From NCBI GenBank assembly GCA_934717745.1, contig CAKUZB010000004.1, positions 88,298-152,297 of the forward strand: a stretch of 64,000 bases of DNA, given 5' to 3'. Made by a program: the position numbers and the translations under genes. Below are positions 25,879-33,584 of the stretch, in pieces; within the stretch, counting starts at the first letter, position 1, and every line of letters begins with the position of its first letter. Below the pieces are notes generated by a model that had not been told where the DNA came from, did not search any database, and was given only the letters and a program-made list of their open reading frames with translations. The stretch comes from an uncultured Candidatus Melainabacteria bacterium. GTDB lineage: Bacteria; Cyanobacteriota; Vampirovibrionia; Gastranaerophilales; Gastranaerophilaceae.

Positions 25879-25888
25879 TACAATTTAT

Positions 25889-25927
25889 AAATCGGGCGGA
25901 GATTTAATCTCCGCCCGATTTTTCTTT
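25889..25927 (+). terminator. Rho-independent terminator
   Basis: AATCGGGCGGAGATT-TA-AATCTCCGCCCGATT-like stem: ATCGGGCGGAGATT pairs with AATCTCCGCCCGAT, then TTTTTCTTTT. It is unusually GC-rich for this genome. Confidence 0.92.
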
Positions 25928-25965
25928 TCAAAAAAATAAAAAAATAATAAAAAAATCTAAAATTA

Positions 25966-25994
25966 GGCAATTTTTTTCGATAAAAATACTTTAT
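25966..25994 (+). promoter_or_regulatory. Lineage-specific bipartite promoter
   Basis: Box 1 GGCAATTT (25966) and box 2 TACTTTAT (25987), exactly 21 nt apart, upstream of the TRIDGT-motif gene at 26038. No TGTWAH repeat precedes this copy; the previous terminator is close. Confidence 0.6.
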
Positions 25995-26037
25995 ATATTT
26001 GGTTATTAAATTTTATATTATTTTGGAGGTTTTATTC

Positions 26038-26337
26038 ATGACAAGAATTGATGGAACACAACAAGTTGGTGTTAATCACAGAGTAGAAACAAACGGTTAC
26101 AGAACAGGTAAAACACCTGCTCAAGATTATACAAAACGAAGTGATTATTTGGAAGAAGATACGCTTGATATTTCTTCTAAAAAGAAAGATGATGGTGAAA
26201 AAGGTATTATTGCATCAACTTGCGAAACTATCGGAAACGGTGTTAAATCTTTTGTTAATATGACTGTTAATGCATTTGCAAAAGCAGCGAGTGAAGTTGT
26301 TGTTGATAAAGCAGTAGATAAACTTACAGGTAAATAA
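26038..26337 (+). CDS. TRIDGT-motif small protein
   Basis: A 99-residue protein starting MTRIDGTQQVGVNHRVETNG. The EF-hand protein at 45951 begins MSTRLDGTS, so the TR[IL]DGT start is shared. A basic/acidic middle (DISSKKKDDGEKG) is followed by an amphipathic, weakly hydrophobic helix (GNGVKSFVNMTVNAFAKAAS) and a charged C-terminus. The ATG at 26038 has GGAGG 8 nt upstream; a TTG-initiated longer reading from 25999 is not supported. It has its own bipartite promoter and terminator. Function unknown. Confidence 0.8.
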   Translation: MTRIDGTQQVGVNHRVETNGYRTGKTPAQDYTKRSDYLEEDTLDISSKKKDDGEKGIIASTCETIGNGVKSFVNMTVNAFAKAASEVVVDKAVDKLTGK

Positions 26338-26365
26338 TTTACTTTTAAGTTAAAACATAAAATAT

Positions 26366-26400
26366 AAAAAGGACTGTATTGTACAGTCCTTTTTTATTCT
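26366..26400. terminator. Bidirectional rho-independent terminator
   Basis: AAAAAGGACTGTA-TTG-TACAGTCCTTTTTT between the TRIDGT gene and the convergent hemW gene, with A/T runs on both sides. Confidence 0.9.
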
Positions 26401-27485
26401 AAAAAATCTGCTAATATAACTGTTGATATTAAAAAACCATGATTTGATAATTTGTAGCCATTTTCAGTTTTTAAAATATGTCCGGTATCTAAATATTCTT
26501 TTAAAGGTTTTTCATATTTTGCGTCAAAATCAATTTTATATTTTGAATTAATAAGTGCGGTATCTATGCCTTTTGCTCGCCTAAAACCGAGAAAAATTTC
26601 TTCTTCAAGTTTTTCTTTTTGTGTTTCAGTGTGTCCAAAATCACGCAAAAGAGGGTTTTCTATGTATTTATTAATATCGAAAGAGTTTGCATATCTAATT
26701 CCATCTTGATAACCATGAGCAGAACAGCCAAATCCATAGTATTCTTCATTATCCCAATATGTTAGGTTGTGTCTTGATTGAAATTCTTCAGACTTTGCAA
26801 AGTTGCTTATTTCATAATGAGAAAAATCTTTTAAAAGGTCTATTGCTAAAAGATACATGTCTGCTTGCAAGTCGTCATCAGGCAAATCTTTTGGATGTTT
26901 TTTTCCAAAAATAGAATTTTCTTCTATTTTTAAGCCGTATAATGAGATATGTTGAATGTCTAATTCCTTTGCTATTTCTATATCTTTTTTAAAATCCTCC
27001 GGCGTTTGAGTTGGCAGTCCGTAAATTAAATCAATTGAAATGTTTTTAAAACCAACTTCTTGTGCGAGTTTTACTGTTGTGATTGCTTTTTTAGAATTGT
27101 GAGTTCTGTTTATGATTTTTAATATGTTATCGTCAAAAGTTTGAATACCAATGCTTAAACGGTTAATTCCAAGTTCTAAAAGTCCCTTTAAGTAATCTTC
27201 TGTTGCATTTTCGGGGTTAAGTTCAAAAGTTACTTCAGGATTGTCAAGCAAATGAAATTTGTTCATTATTTTTTGTACGTGCTTCAAAGGTAAAATAGAG
27301 GGTGTACCTCCGCCGATGTATAGTGTTTTTAACTTATTTCCTTGATAATTTGTATCAATATCTTTAAGTAAAGAAATAATATAACCTGTTTCAAGATTAA
27401 GATTACAAGTTGATGTAAATGCACAGTAAAAACATTTTGATTTGCAAAAAGGTATATGAATATAAGCACTAAAAGGGGCAGTCAT
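26394..27485 (-). CDS. hemW: Radical SAM heme chaperone HemW
   Basis: About 363 residues. The radical SAM cluster motif is HIPFCKSKCFYCAF (CxxxCxYC) at about residues 10-23. It is followed by YIGGGTPS and the HemN-like EENPEN-type strand (here FELNPENATEDYL), RLSIGIQTFDD, and the C-terminal region with YWDNEEYYGFGCSAHGY and LGFRRAKGID. HemW is a HemN-related heme-binding chaperone. The distinction from HemN rests on the short N-terminus and the single cluster motif. I choose the ATG at 27485, with GAGG 8 nt upstream and 1 nt after the lpxB stop. It is last in lpxI-lpxB-hemW. Confidence 0.88.
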   Translation of the reverse strand: MTAPFSAYIHIPFCKSKCFYCAFTSTCNLNLETGYIISLLKDIDTNYQGNKLKTLYIGGGTPSILPLKHVQKIMNKFHLLDNPEVTFELNPENATEDYLKGLLELGINRLSIGIQTFDDNILKIINRTHNSKKAITTVKLAQEVGFKNISIDLIYGLPTQTPEDFKKDIEIAKELDIQHISLYGLKIEENSIFGKKHPKDLPDDDLQADMYLLAIDLLKDFSHYEISNFAKSEEFQSRHNLTYWDNEEYYGFGCSAHGYQDGIRYANSFDINKYIENPLLRDFGHTETQKEKLEEEIFLGFRRAKGIDTALINSKYKIDFDAKYEKPLKEYLDTGHILKTENGYKLSNHGFLISTVILADFLE

Positions 27486-27486
27486 T

Positions 27487-28614
27487 TTAACCCTCTGCAA
27501 GTTCTTCGCTAATTCGTTTTGCAACTTCTAACGACGAGTTTTTGTCAGAAAGTAATGCCTTAACTGATTTTAAACCTTCAATATGTTTTTCTCGAACTTC
27601 TTCGTCGTAAATTAATTTTTCAATGTTGTAAGCGATAAAGTCAGGTTTTACTTTTGTTTCAATAATTTCAGGCACAATGTCTTTATCGGCAATAATATTT
27701 GGTAGAGAAACTCGTTTTATGCATCTTACAAGAAGATATATCAAGTAAAATAAGTAAGGTCCTCTGTATGCGATAATCATTGGTGTATTATAAAGTGTTG
27801 CTTCTAATGCAACTGTTCCTGATGCTAAAATTAATGCGTCAGAAACACTTAATAATGCTTGATTTTCGCCTTTTATGACCTTAAAATCAGTATCTTTAAA
27901 ATATTCTTTATAAATATTATCTGAAATATTTGGTGCTTGAGAAAATACAAATTGCAATTCAGGGTGCATTTTTTGTAAAAGTTTTGCAGATTGTACAAAA
28001 ATGCTCATTAAATTCTTTAGTTCAAAAACTCTTGAGCCTGGAAATACTGCGACAAGTTTTTTGTTTGTATCAAATCCATGTCGAGTAAAAAAATCTTCTC
28101 TGTTTGCTTTTTCAGGCAATTGGCTTATTAGCGGGTGTCCGCAGTAAGTCGTTTTGATTCCGTAAGATTCATACATTTCTTTTTCAAAAGGAAAAATGCA
28201 GAACACTTCATCAACGTATTTTTTTATTGTTTTTATTCGATGTTTTCTGCTTGCCCAAACTTGTGGTGGAATATAATAATTAGTTTTAATACCTGCATTT
28301 TTTAGGTATTTAGCCATTTTTAGATTAAATACACCATAATCAATTAACAAAACTAAGTCAGGTTTGTATTCTTTTGTTAAATATTTGATTAATTTTGCAC
28401 CCAAAGTTAAATGATTCCAAATAATTTTTGGAGTCAAACCAACTGCACTCATTTTAGAGTGGTCTGAAAATAGTTTTATACCAAGCGATTTAAGATTTTC
28501 TCCGCCAATTGCTTCTATTTGAATATCAGAATTCATCTCTATTAAATGTCTTGCAACATTTGAAGCATGCATGTCGCCGGAATATTCTCCAGTAATAATA
28601 AATATTTTTTTCAT
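27487..28614 (-). CDS. lpxB: Lipid-A-disaccharide synthase
   Basis: A 375-residue GT19 glycosyltransferase that joins UDP-diacylglucosamine and lipid X to form the lipid A disaccharide. The N-terminus IFIITGEYSGDMHASN and IGGENLKSLG, the central YYIPPQVWASRKHRIKTIKKYVD, the CGHPLISQLP and VFPGSRVFELK motifs, and late SGTVALEATLYNTPMIIAYR are characteristic. Length is normal. Together with lpxI directly upstream this shows a diderm envelope with lipid A. It begins one nucleotide after the lpxI stop, with hemW following. Confidence 0.95.
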   Translation of the reverse strand: MKKIFIITGEYSGDMHASNVARHLIEMNSDIQIEAIGGENLKSLGIKLFSDHSKMSAVGLTPKIIWNHLTLGAKLIKYLTKEYKPDLVLLIDYGVFNLKMAKYLKNAGIKTNYYIPPQVWASRKHRIKTIKKYVDEVFCIFPFEKEMYESYGIKTTYCGHPLISQLPEKANREDFFTRHGFDTNKKLVAVFPGSRVFELKNLMSIFVQSAKLLQKMHPELQFVFSQAPNISDNIYKEYFKDTDFKVIKGENQALLSVSDALILASGTVALEATLYNTPMIIAYRGPYLFYLIYLLVRCIKRVSLPNIIADKDIVPEIIETKVKPDFIAYNIEKLIYDEEVREKHIEGLKSVKALLSDKNSSLEVAKRISEELAEG

Positions 28615-28615
28615 A

Positions 28616-29431
28616 TTACACAGCCATAATAACTATTTTATTCTTATTCGCAAATTTAACAACTTCCTCTTGTTCTACGATGATTGTTTCATTTGCTTCT
28701 ACCGCAAGAACTGAAAGATGGAATTTTTTCATAGTCTTTAATGTGTTTAAGCCTACAGCAGGAATATCAAAACGTTTATCCTGTTCTGGTTTCGCCACTT
28801 TTACAACAACTCCGCCTTTTTTTGCAATTCTTCCGCCACGTTCGATACATTTATCCGTACCTTCAATAGCCTCAACTGCCATAATCATTTTATCTTTGAT
28901 AACTACAGATTGTCCAACGTCTAATTTGCCCATTTCTTTAGCCATGCTATATCCGTATTGAACATCATTGATTTGTTCTTCTGTAGGTTTAAATTCTCCT
29001 AAAACTCCTGCCGGAATCATTAAATTTTTAATAAATAGAGTTTGGTCTAAAACTGTAACGCCGATGTCCTCTAATTCTTTAACTACAAGCATCATAACTT
29101 GGTCGTCATTCAATCTTTTTGCAGATTTTATTAATTCTAATGCTCTTGAATCAAATCTGGGACGTCTTAAAATAAGCCCTTTGTGAACTTTGCCTAAAAA
29201 TGTTAATTGTTTAACTTGTTCGTCTTGTAAAATTTTTCTAATTTTTAAAATTTCGCCGGGAGCACAAGAGTAAACTTTTGAGCAAACTTTTTTCAAATCT
29301 TTATAATTATCATTAGAAAGTGAAATGCAAACAACTTCCAATCCGTTTTTAGTCGCACCTTCTGCCATTTTTACGGGTAATTGTCCGTCGCCTGCAATTA
29401 ATGCTTGTTTTTGTTCAAGTAGAATAGACAT
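28616..29431 (-). CDS. lpxI: UDP-2,3-diacylglucosamine pyrophosphatase LpxI
   Basis: A 271-residue protein of the LpxI (DUF1009) type, which cleaves UDP-diacylglucosamine to lipid X in lineages lacking LpxH. The N-terminus ALIAGDGQLPVKMAEGA, FLGKVHKGLILRRPRFDSR in the middle, and SVVIKDKMIMAVEAIEGTD with VKVAKPEQDKRFDIPAVG are family-typical. It is directly upstream of lpxB, the next step in the pathway. GAGGA precedes the ATG. Length is normal. Confidence 0.92.
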   Translation of the reverse strand: MSILLEQKQALIAGDGQLPVKMAEGATKNGLEVVCISLSNDNYKDLKKVCSKVYSCAPGEILKIRKILQDEQVKQLTFLGKVHKGLILRRPRFDSRALELIKSAKRLNDDQVMMLVVKELEDIGVTVLDQTLFIKNLMIPAGVLGEFKPTEEQINDVQYGYSMAKEMGKLDVGQSVVIKDKMIMAVEAIEGTDKCIERGGRIAKKGGVVVKVAKPEQDKRFDIPAVGLNTLKTMKKFHLSVLAVEANETIIVEQEEVVKFANKNKIVIMAV

Positions 29432-29495
29432 TTTAATTCCTCATACCTCTTTTATGTTAAAAATTATAACACAAATAAAAAAAATGTCCGAATTA

Positions 29496-29524
29496 GGCAA
29501 TTTTTTTTTGCAAAATGTTTTTAT
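29496..29524 (+). promoter_or_regulatory. Possible bipartite promoter, degenerate
   Basis: Box 1 TAGGCAATTT (GGC at 29496) is strong; at the 21-nt offset box 2 reads GTTTTTAT, matching only the TTTAT end. It lies 125 nt before the 820-residue gene, so a long leader would follow, or another promoter downstream is used. Confidence 0.35.
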
Positions 29525-29557
29525 TTAAATGAGGATATTATATATAAATAAACTTCA

Positions 29558-29574
29558 TGTAAATTTTATGTAAT
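29558..29574 (+). promoter_or_regulatory. WalR-type TGTWAH-N5-TGTWAH repeat
   Basis: TGTAAA-N5-TGTAAT, 75 nt upstream of the 820-residue gene. It matches the WalR consensus at all specified positions. It may activate a promoter downstream, or repress one starting from the degenerate box at 29496. Confidence 0.45.
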
Positions 29575-29648
29575 ATTTTTAGAGATTAATTAAAGATTAG
29601 ACCTTAAATGTCGATAACATAAACAGAAATGTTTATAAGGAGCACTAA

Positions 29649-32111
29649 ATGGCAAACGACTTACATAACATTAAATTAAAACAACCAAAAGAGTTTAATG
29701 CACAAAAACTTGCTAATAAAAAAGTTATGGGCGTTAGAGTTTTAAAAGCATCTCAACGTGCTGATGTTATTAAGGGTGGCGAAGATGTAAAAACTGCCAG
29801 AACTGAAATTAAAGGTGCTCAAGGTGATATTGACGATGCAGCAGATGAAGTAGATAGAGGTTTAGATGAACAAGATAAAGTAGAATCTCAAGCCGAAGAA
29901 GCACAAAATAGTTCTTCTCAAGGTATGTCTGCTGAAGAATTAGATGCAGAAACAGAACTTTTAGGTCAATCTTCAGTTCTTGCTCAAGCAAAAACTCAAG
30001 AGTTTACAGAAATAGGTGAAACTCTTGATGAAGATTTTGAAGTATTTACTGAAGATTCTGAAACTAAAATTGAAGAGATGGATAATTCGTTGGAAGAATA
30101 TGACGGTATTAGCGAAGAAATTGTTGCATTGAGTGAAGAAGCAGAGGCTTTAAATGCTGAAATCGAAGCAAATGCCGGCGGTTCAGCAAGTGCTCCTGCG
30201 GGTACTCCTGCTGGTGCTCCTGCTAGTGCTCCTGCTAAGCAATTTACTCCAAGTTCAGACGGTATGGGTGGTGTTGTAGACCCTGCATCTGACGGTACTG
30301 GTGCTGGAACAAGAAGTGCTTATTCTTTAACAACAGGTGCTGATGCTCAACCACAATCTGCTCCTGCAATGGCTCCAAGAAAAGCCCCAGGTAAGGGTGG
30401 TCTTATCACAGGTACAAATCCTGCTCCGGCAGCACCAACACCAACTCCTGTTCCTCAAAATGCTCCGGCAGTACCAACTCCAGTAGCAGAAACTCCAACA
30501 ACTGAAACTCCAACAGATACAACCGGTGGTGCAGGTGCTCCTAATAATGGTGGTGCTAACACTGAATATCAAACAAGAAGTGCAGATCTTAAATCTAGAA
30601 TGGATGATGCAAATGCAAGACAAGAAGTAGTATCTGACAATATAACAACAACTACAACAGCCGTTAATGAAGATGTTGATGCAAGAACTGAAGTTGTTAA
30701 TACTAACAATGAAAATGCAAATGCTTTAGTTGAAGAAGGTAATAATCAAATGAGCGGTTTGGAAAAAACTTCTCAAATTTTAACTCAAGCAAATCAATAT
30801 GGTCAATATATAAAATTAGCAGGTACAGCAACAAAAACAGTTGGTGCAGGCTTGATGGGTACTGGTCTAGCAATGAACGCTAGTGGTGGTACAATTTCAG
30901 GCTTAGGTGCAGCAATTTCTGGTATTGGTGCAGCCTTAACATCAATTGGTGCTCCATTATGTGCTTTATTCGGTATTGGTGTTCCAATTACTGCTGCTGG
31001 TGGAGCAACAGCAGGTGCTGGTGCAAGTACAACAAGCGGTGGTGCTGCATTGACTGGTGCCGGTTCAGGTATTTATAGTGCAGGTCAAACTGCTCATACT
31101 ATTGGTGAAGCAACTGAAAAAGTTGGTACAGGCGTAACGCTTGCTGCTACTGCCGGATTAACTGGTGTTGCAGCTGCACAAGGTGATTGGAAAGGTGCAT
31201 TAACAAGCGGTTTATCTGTAGCAACAAGTGCAATGTCTTTCGCTGAAGGGCTAGGTGTTCTTAAAGGTGCAACAGAAGGTGTTGTTAAAGGTTTTGAAAC
31301 TACATCTAAAGTTCTTAATGCAGCAAGTGCTACATTTAATACAACAATGGCGGCTATTGATGGAAAAGTTAATGGCATGATTTCAGGTAGTTTTAGCATG
31401 CTAAGTGCAGGTTCTTCATTTGGAAATGGTAAAACAGCCAACATTCTTGGCAGTTCTGCATCATTTGCTAATAGCAGTTTTGGTCTGTACCAAGCAATTG
31501 ATGCCGGTGATGGTTTAGGTATTGTTCAAAACTCTTTAGGCGTTATGAATAGCGGTGCTAATTTATTAGAAAATGCCGGTGTTGATACATCTTTAGGCCT
31601 CACTGCTTACGAAGGTACTAAGTATGAATACGAACTAGATGAAAATGGTAATATTAAAACAGCCCCTGATGGCACTCCAATCGTAAAGACAGATGAAAAT
31701 AATAAACCTATTAAACATAAAGTCGTAAGAGGTTCAGGCTCTGGCTCTGCCGGTGCTACTGACAACGGTTCAAAACCAAATGACGGTACAGAACAAAACA
31801 GCGATTTGAATGGTAACAACAGCAATGCTTCATGGAAAGCAGATACTAGTAAGAGTGATAAAGTTAAATTAAGCGACGTTACTGGTTGGACTTCAGGTCT
31901 ATGGAGTGAAGGTAATAATCTTGTAAATACTTACAACACAATTGCCGGAAACAATAATGATGGTTCTGGAGATGCTGGCGAAGAAACTCCAACAGATACA
32001 ACAGGCACAACAGAAGAAACTCCTCAAAACAAAAAGAAAAAACCTACAGATTACAATAATTTATTTAGAAATACATCAAATAGATACAGAGGTACAAGAG
32101 GTGCTAATTAA
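29649..32111 (+). CDS. Large coiled-coil / Gly-rich hydrophobic protein, possible translocator-like surface protein
   Basis: An 820-residue protein of unrecognised family. Residues 1-170 are acidic coiled coil rich in Asp/Glu/Ala. Residues 172-300 are a Pro/Ala/Thr linker with repeats such as PAGTPAGAPASAPA. Residues 300-390 are a second Asn-rich coiled coil (DARTEVVNTNNENANALVEE). Residues about 395-480 are Gly/Ala/Ser-rich and hydrophobic (SGLGAAISGIGAALTSIG), long enough for two membrane hairpins. A further Gly-rich helical region follows, with a polar, Asn/Thr-rich basic tail. No signal peptide is seen. Coiled coil plus Gly-rich hydrophobic hairpins is the layout of type III translocators and pore-forming toxins, but that is analogy only. 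AAGGAG precedes the ATG. Confidence 0.8.
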   Translation: MANDLHNIKLKQPKEFNAQKLANKKVMGVRVLKASQRADVIKGGEDVKTARTEIKGAQGDIDDAADEVDRGLDEQDKVESQAEEAQNSSSQGMSAEELDAETELLGQSSVLAQAKTQEFTEIGETLDEDFEVFTEDSETKIEEMDNSLEEYDGISEEIVALSEEAEALNAEIEANAGGSASAPAGTPAGAPASAPAKQFTPSSDGMGGVVDPASDGTGAGTRSAYSLTTGADAQPQSAPAMAPRKAPGKGGLITGTNPAPAAPTPTPVPQNAPAVPTPVAETPTTETPTDTTGGAGAPNNGGANTEYQTRSADLKSRMDDANARQEVVSDNITTTTTAVNEDVDARTEVVNTNNENANALVEEGNNQMSGLEKTSQILTQANQYGQYIKLAGTATKTVGAGLMGTGLAMNASGGTISGLGAAISGIGAALTSIGAPLCALFGIGVPITAAGGATAGAGASTTSGGAALTGAGSGIYSAGQTAHTIGEATEKVGTGVTLAATAGLTGVAAAQGDWKGALTSGLSVATSAMSFAEGLGVLKGATEGVVKGFETTSKVLNAASATFNTTMAAIDGKVNGMISGSFSMLSAGSSFGNGKTANILGSSASFANSSFGLYQAIDAGDGLGIVQNSLGVMNSGANLLENAGVDTSLGLTAYEGTKYEYELDENGNIKTAPDGTPIVKTDENNKPIKHKVVRGSGSGSAGATDNGSKPNDGTEQNSDLNGNNSNASWKADTSKSDKVKLSDVTGWTSGLWSEGNNLVNTYNTIAGNNNDGSGDAGEETPTDTTGTTEETPQNKKKKPTDYNNLFRNTSNRYRGTRGAN

Positions 32112-32130
32112 TCTATAATAAAGATAACAA

Positions 32131-32158
32131 AGGCGGGCATATTGTCCGCTTTTTGTTT
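32131..32158 (+). terminator. Rho-independent terminator
   Basis: GCGGGC-ATATT-GTCCGC (one G-U pair) followed by TTTTTG, 20 nt after the 820-residue gene. Confidence 0.65.
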
Positions 32159-32220
32159 TGCAATAATAACAAAAGTTAATGATATTGCTTTTGATGTTGT
32201 AAAATATTATAATTTTATTG

Positions 32221-33093
32221 ATGTTTAGATATTATAAAAAATATGCACCATATTTATTTTTATTACCAGCGTTTGTCGTGTTGTTGGTGTTCTTTTTTAT
32301 ACCGTTTTTTCAAACAATTTATTTTAGTTTTTTAGATTATGGAAAAGATATTTATTCTCCTGTTTTAGTGGGACTTGATAACTATATCCAATTATTTCAT
32401 TCTGCAATTTTTTACAAGGTAATGCTCAATACTTTTTTATATTTATTTATAGCCGTTCCAATTTTGGCTATAGTACCGTTGTTTATTGCGATTTTAATAA
32501 ACCAAAAATTAAGATTTTTGACATTATACAAAATACTAATTTACTTACCGGTAATTGTATCTATTGTAGTTGCCGCAATTGCTTTTAAGTGGCTTTATGC
32601 TCAAACAGGTATTTTGAATTATTGTCTGGAAGCAATGGGATTAAATGCTATCGGTTGGCTTACAGACACTCGTTTTTCGCTAATTTCAGTAATTATCGTT
32701 ACAATTTGGAAAGGTATCGGATATTATATGATGATTTATTTGGCAGCATTGATGAGTGTGCCAAACGAATTATACGAAGCATGCGATATAGATGGTGCTG
32801 GTTTTTTAAGAAAGCATTTGACCGTAACTGTTCCTCATATTATGCCAACGATTGCTCTGGTAACAACAATTTCTGCTATTTCTGCGATGAAAGTATTTGC
32901 TGAAATTTATGTTATGACAAAAGGTGGACCTTTAAATTCAAGTAAAACAATTGTTTACTATATATATGAACGAGCGTTTGAAAATCTTGATTTAGGCTAT
33001 GCTTCAGCACTTGCAGTTGTTCTTTTGATTGTTGTTATGGTATTTTCGTTGATAAACATTTTATGTTTTGAAAAAAACAAATACCAAGTTTAG
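32221..33093 (+). CDS. Carbohydrate ABC transporter permease, MalF/UgpA type
   Basis: A 290-residue inner-membrane protein with six predicted TM helices and the binding-protein-dependent permease EAA loop, here EACDIDGAGFLRKHLTVTVPH near residues 180-200 (in part EACDIDGAGF). The TM1 region YAPYLFLLPAFVVLLVF and FFQTIYFSFLDY are typical of the MalF/UgpA side of CUT1 sugar importers. Its presumed MalG-type partner is at 63039, 30 kb away; no substrate-binding protein or ATPase gene is in the window. TATAAT is 7 nt before the ATG and there is no SD, so the start may be near-leaderless; TTG at 32218 is an alternative. Confidence 0.88.
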   Translation: MFRYYKKYAPYLFLLPAFVVLLVFFFIPFFQTIYFSFLDYGKDIYSPVLVGLDNYIQLFHSAIFYKVMLNTFLYLFIAVPILAIVPLFIAILINQKLRFLTLYKILIYLPVIVSIVVAAIAFKWLYAQTGILNYCLEAMGLNAIGWLTDTRFSLISVIIVTIWKGIGYYMMIYLAALMSVPNELYEACDIDGAGFLRKHLTVTVPHIMPTIALVTTISAISAMKVFAEIYVMTKGGPLNSSKTIVYYIYERAFENLDLGYASALAVVLLIVVMVFSLINILCFEKNKYQV

Positions 33094-33211
33094 TAGTACA
33101 AACTTGACAAAGAAAAAACTTTGCGATATTTTAATATTACAGTTTTGAAGAAATTGAAACGCAAGAAATTCAACTCAGCAAAGACTGTAAGGGCTTTTTG
33201 TTAAGACCTGC
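33094..33211 (+). other. Intergenic stretch upstream of the tRNA-like repeats
   Basis: About 120 bp with TTGACA (33105) and AT-rich sequence, then GACTGTAAGGGCTTTTTG. Together with the two tandem units that follow it makes a non-coding gap of about 350 bp between the permease gene and tRNA-Leu. I see no open reading frame or known RNA in it. TTGACA could be a -35 for the tRNA region. Confidence 0.4.
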
Positions 33212-33341
33212 AAAAACGATTAAAAATCGTTTTTGAGAGGTGGTAGACGCACAAATTGTCAAAAATTGACAATTAAGCCCAAGATGTTATAGAATAACAA
33301 GGACAATTTAATAAAAAGTGTGGGCCTGTGGCACTCTGCCG
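33212..33341 (+). repeat. Tandem tRNA-Leu-derived repeat, unit 1
   Basis: First of two units of about 130 bp, nearly identical. In order: hairpin AAAAACGATT-AAA-AATCGTTTTT, GAGAGG, the tRNA D-arm sequence TGGTAGACGCAC, a second hairpin AATTGTCAA-AAA-TTGACAATT, GCCCA, a spacer, and then GGGCCTGTGGC (33322), identical to the first 11 nt of the intact tRNA-Leu at 33452. Confidence 0.75.
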
Positions 33342-33451
33342 AAAAAACGATTAAAAATCGTTTTTGAGAGGTGGTAGACGCACAAATTGTCAAAATTGAC
33401 AATTATGCCCAAGATGTTATAGAATAACAAAGACAATTTAATAAAATGCGT
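33342..33451 (+). repeat. Tandem tRNA-Leu-derived repeat, unit 2
   Basis: Second unit, same order as unit 1. The second hairpin is here a perfect palindrome AATTGTCAAAATTGACAATT, having lost one A from the loop. Read from 33322 to 33411 (GGGCCTGTGGC ... TGGTAGACGCAC ... GCCCA) the span is 90 nt with the 5' end, D arm and 3' end of tRNA-Leu in register; anticodon, variable and T arms are replaced by the palindromes. It runs directly into the real tRNA gene. Confidence 0.7.
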
Positions 33452-33533
33452 GGGCCTGTGGCGAAATTGGTAGACGCACTAGACTTAGGATCTAGCGCAG
33501 CAATGTGTGAGAGTTCGAGTCTCTCCGGGCCCA
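33452..33533 (+). tRNA. tRNA-Leu (anticodon TAG)
   Basis: An 82-nt tRNA. Acceptor stem GGGCCTG pairs with CGGGCCC (one G-U), discriminator A. The D arm is GCGAAATTGGTAGACGC, the anticodon stem CTAGA/TCTAG with loop CTTAGGA (anticodon TAG), followed by a long variable arm as expected of a class II tRNA, and T arm GAGAG-TTCGAGT-CTCTC. CCA is not encoded. A terminator follows. Confidence 0.95.
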
Positions 33534-33540
33534 ATTATCC

Positions 33541-33570
33541 AAACAGGACTTAGAGATAAGTCCTGTTTTT
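33541..33570 (+). terminator. Rho-independent terminator
   Basis: AACAGGACTTA-GAGA-TAAGTCCTGTTTTT just after tRNA-Leu and before the PilZ gene. Confidence 0.85.
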
Positions 33571-33584
33571 AATTAAGGAGAAAT

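Noticed and set aside
25966..25994. Assigning the box motif to the Synechocystis SigF consensus TAGGC-N15-GGTAA
   Set aside because: TAGGC is present in two copies only (25964, 29494) and GGTAA is not at the required distance in any copy.
29649..32111. Calling the 820-residue protein a type III secretion translocator
   Set aside because: Architecture only; no homologous motif or neighbouring chaperone/needle gene was seen.
33212..33451. CRISPR or insertion-sequence interpretation of the tandem repeats
   Set aside because: Only two units, each containing tRNA-Leu segments, no spacers, no transposase and no target-site duplication.
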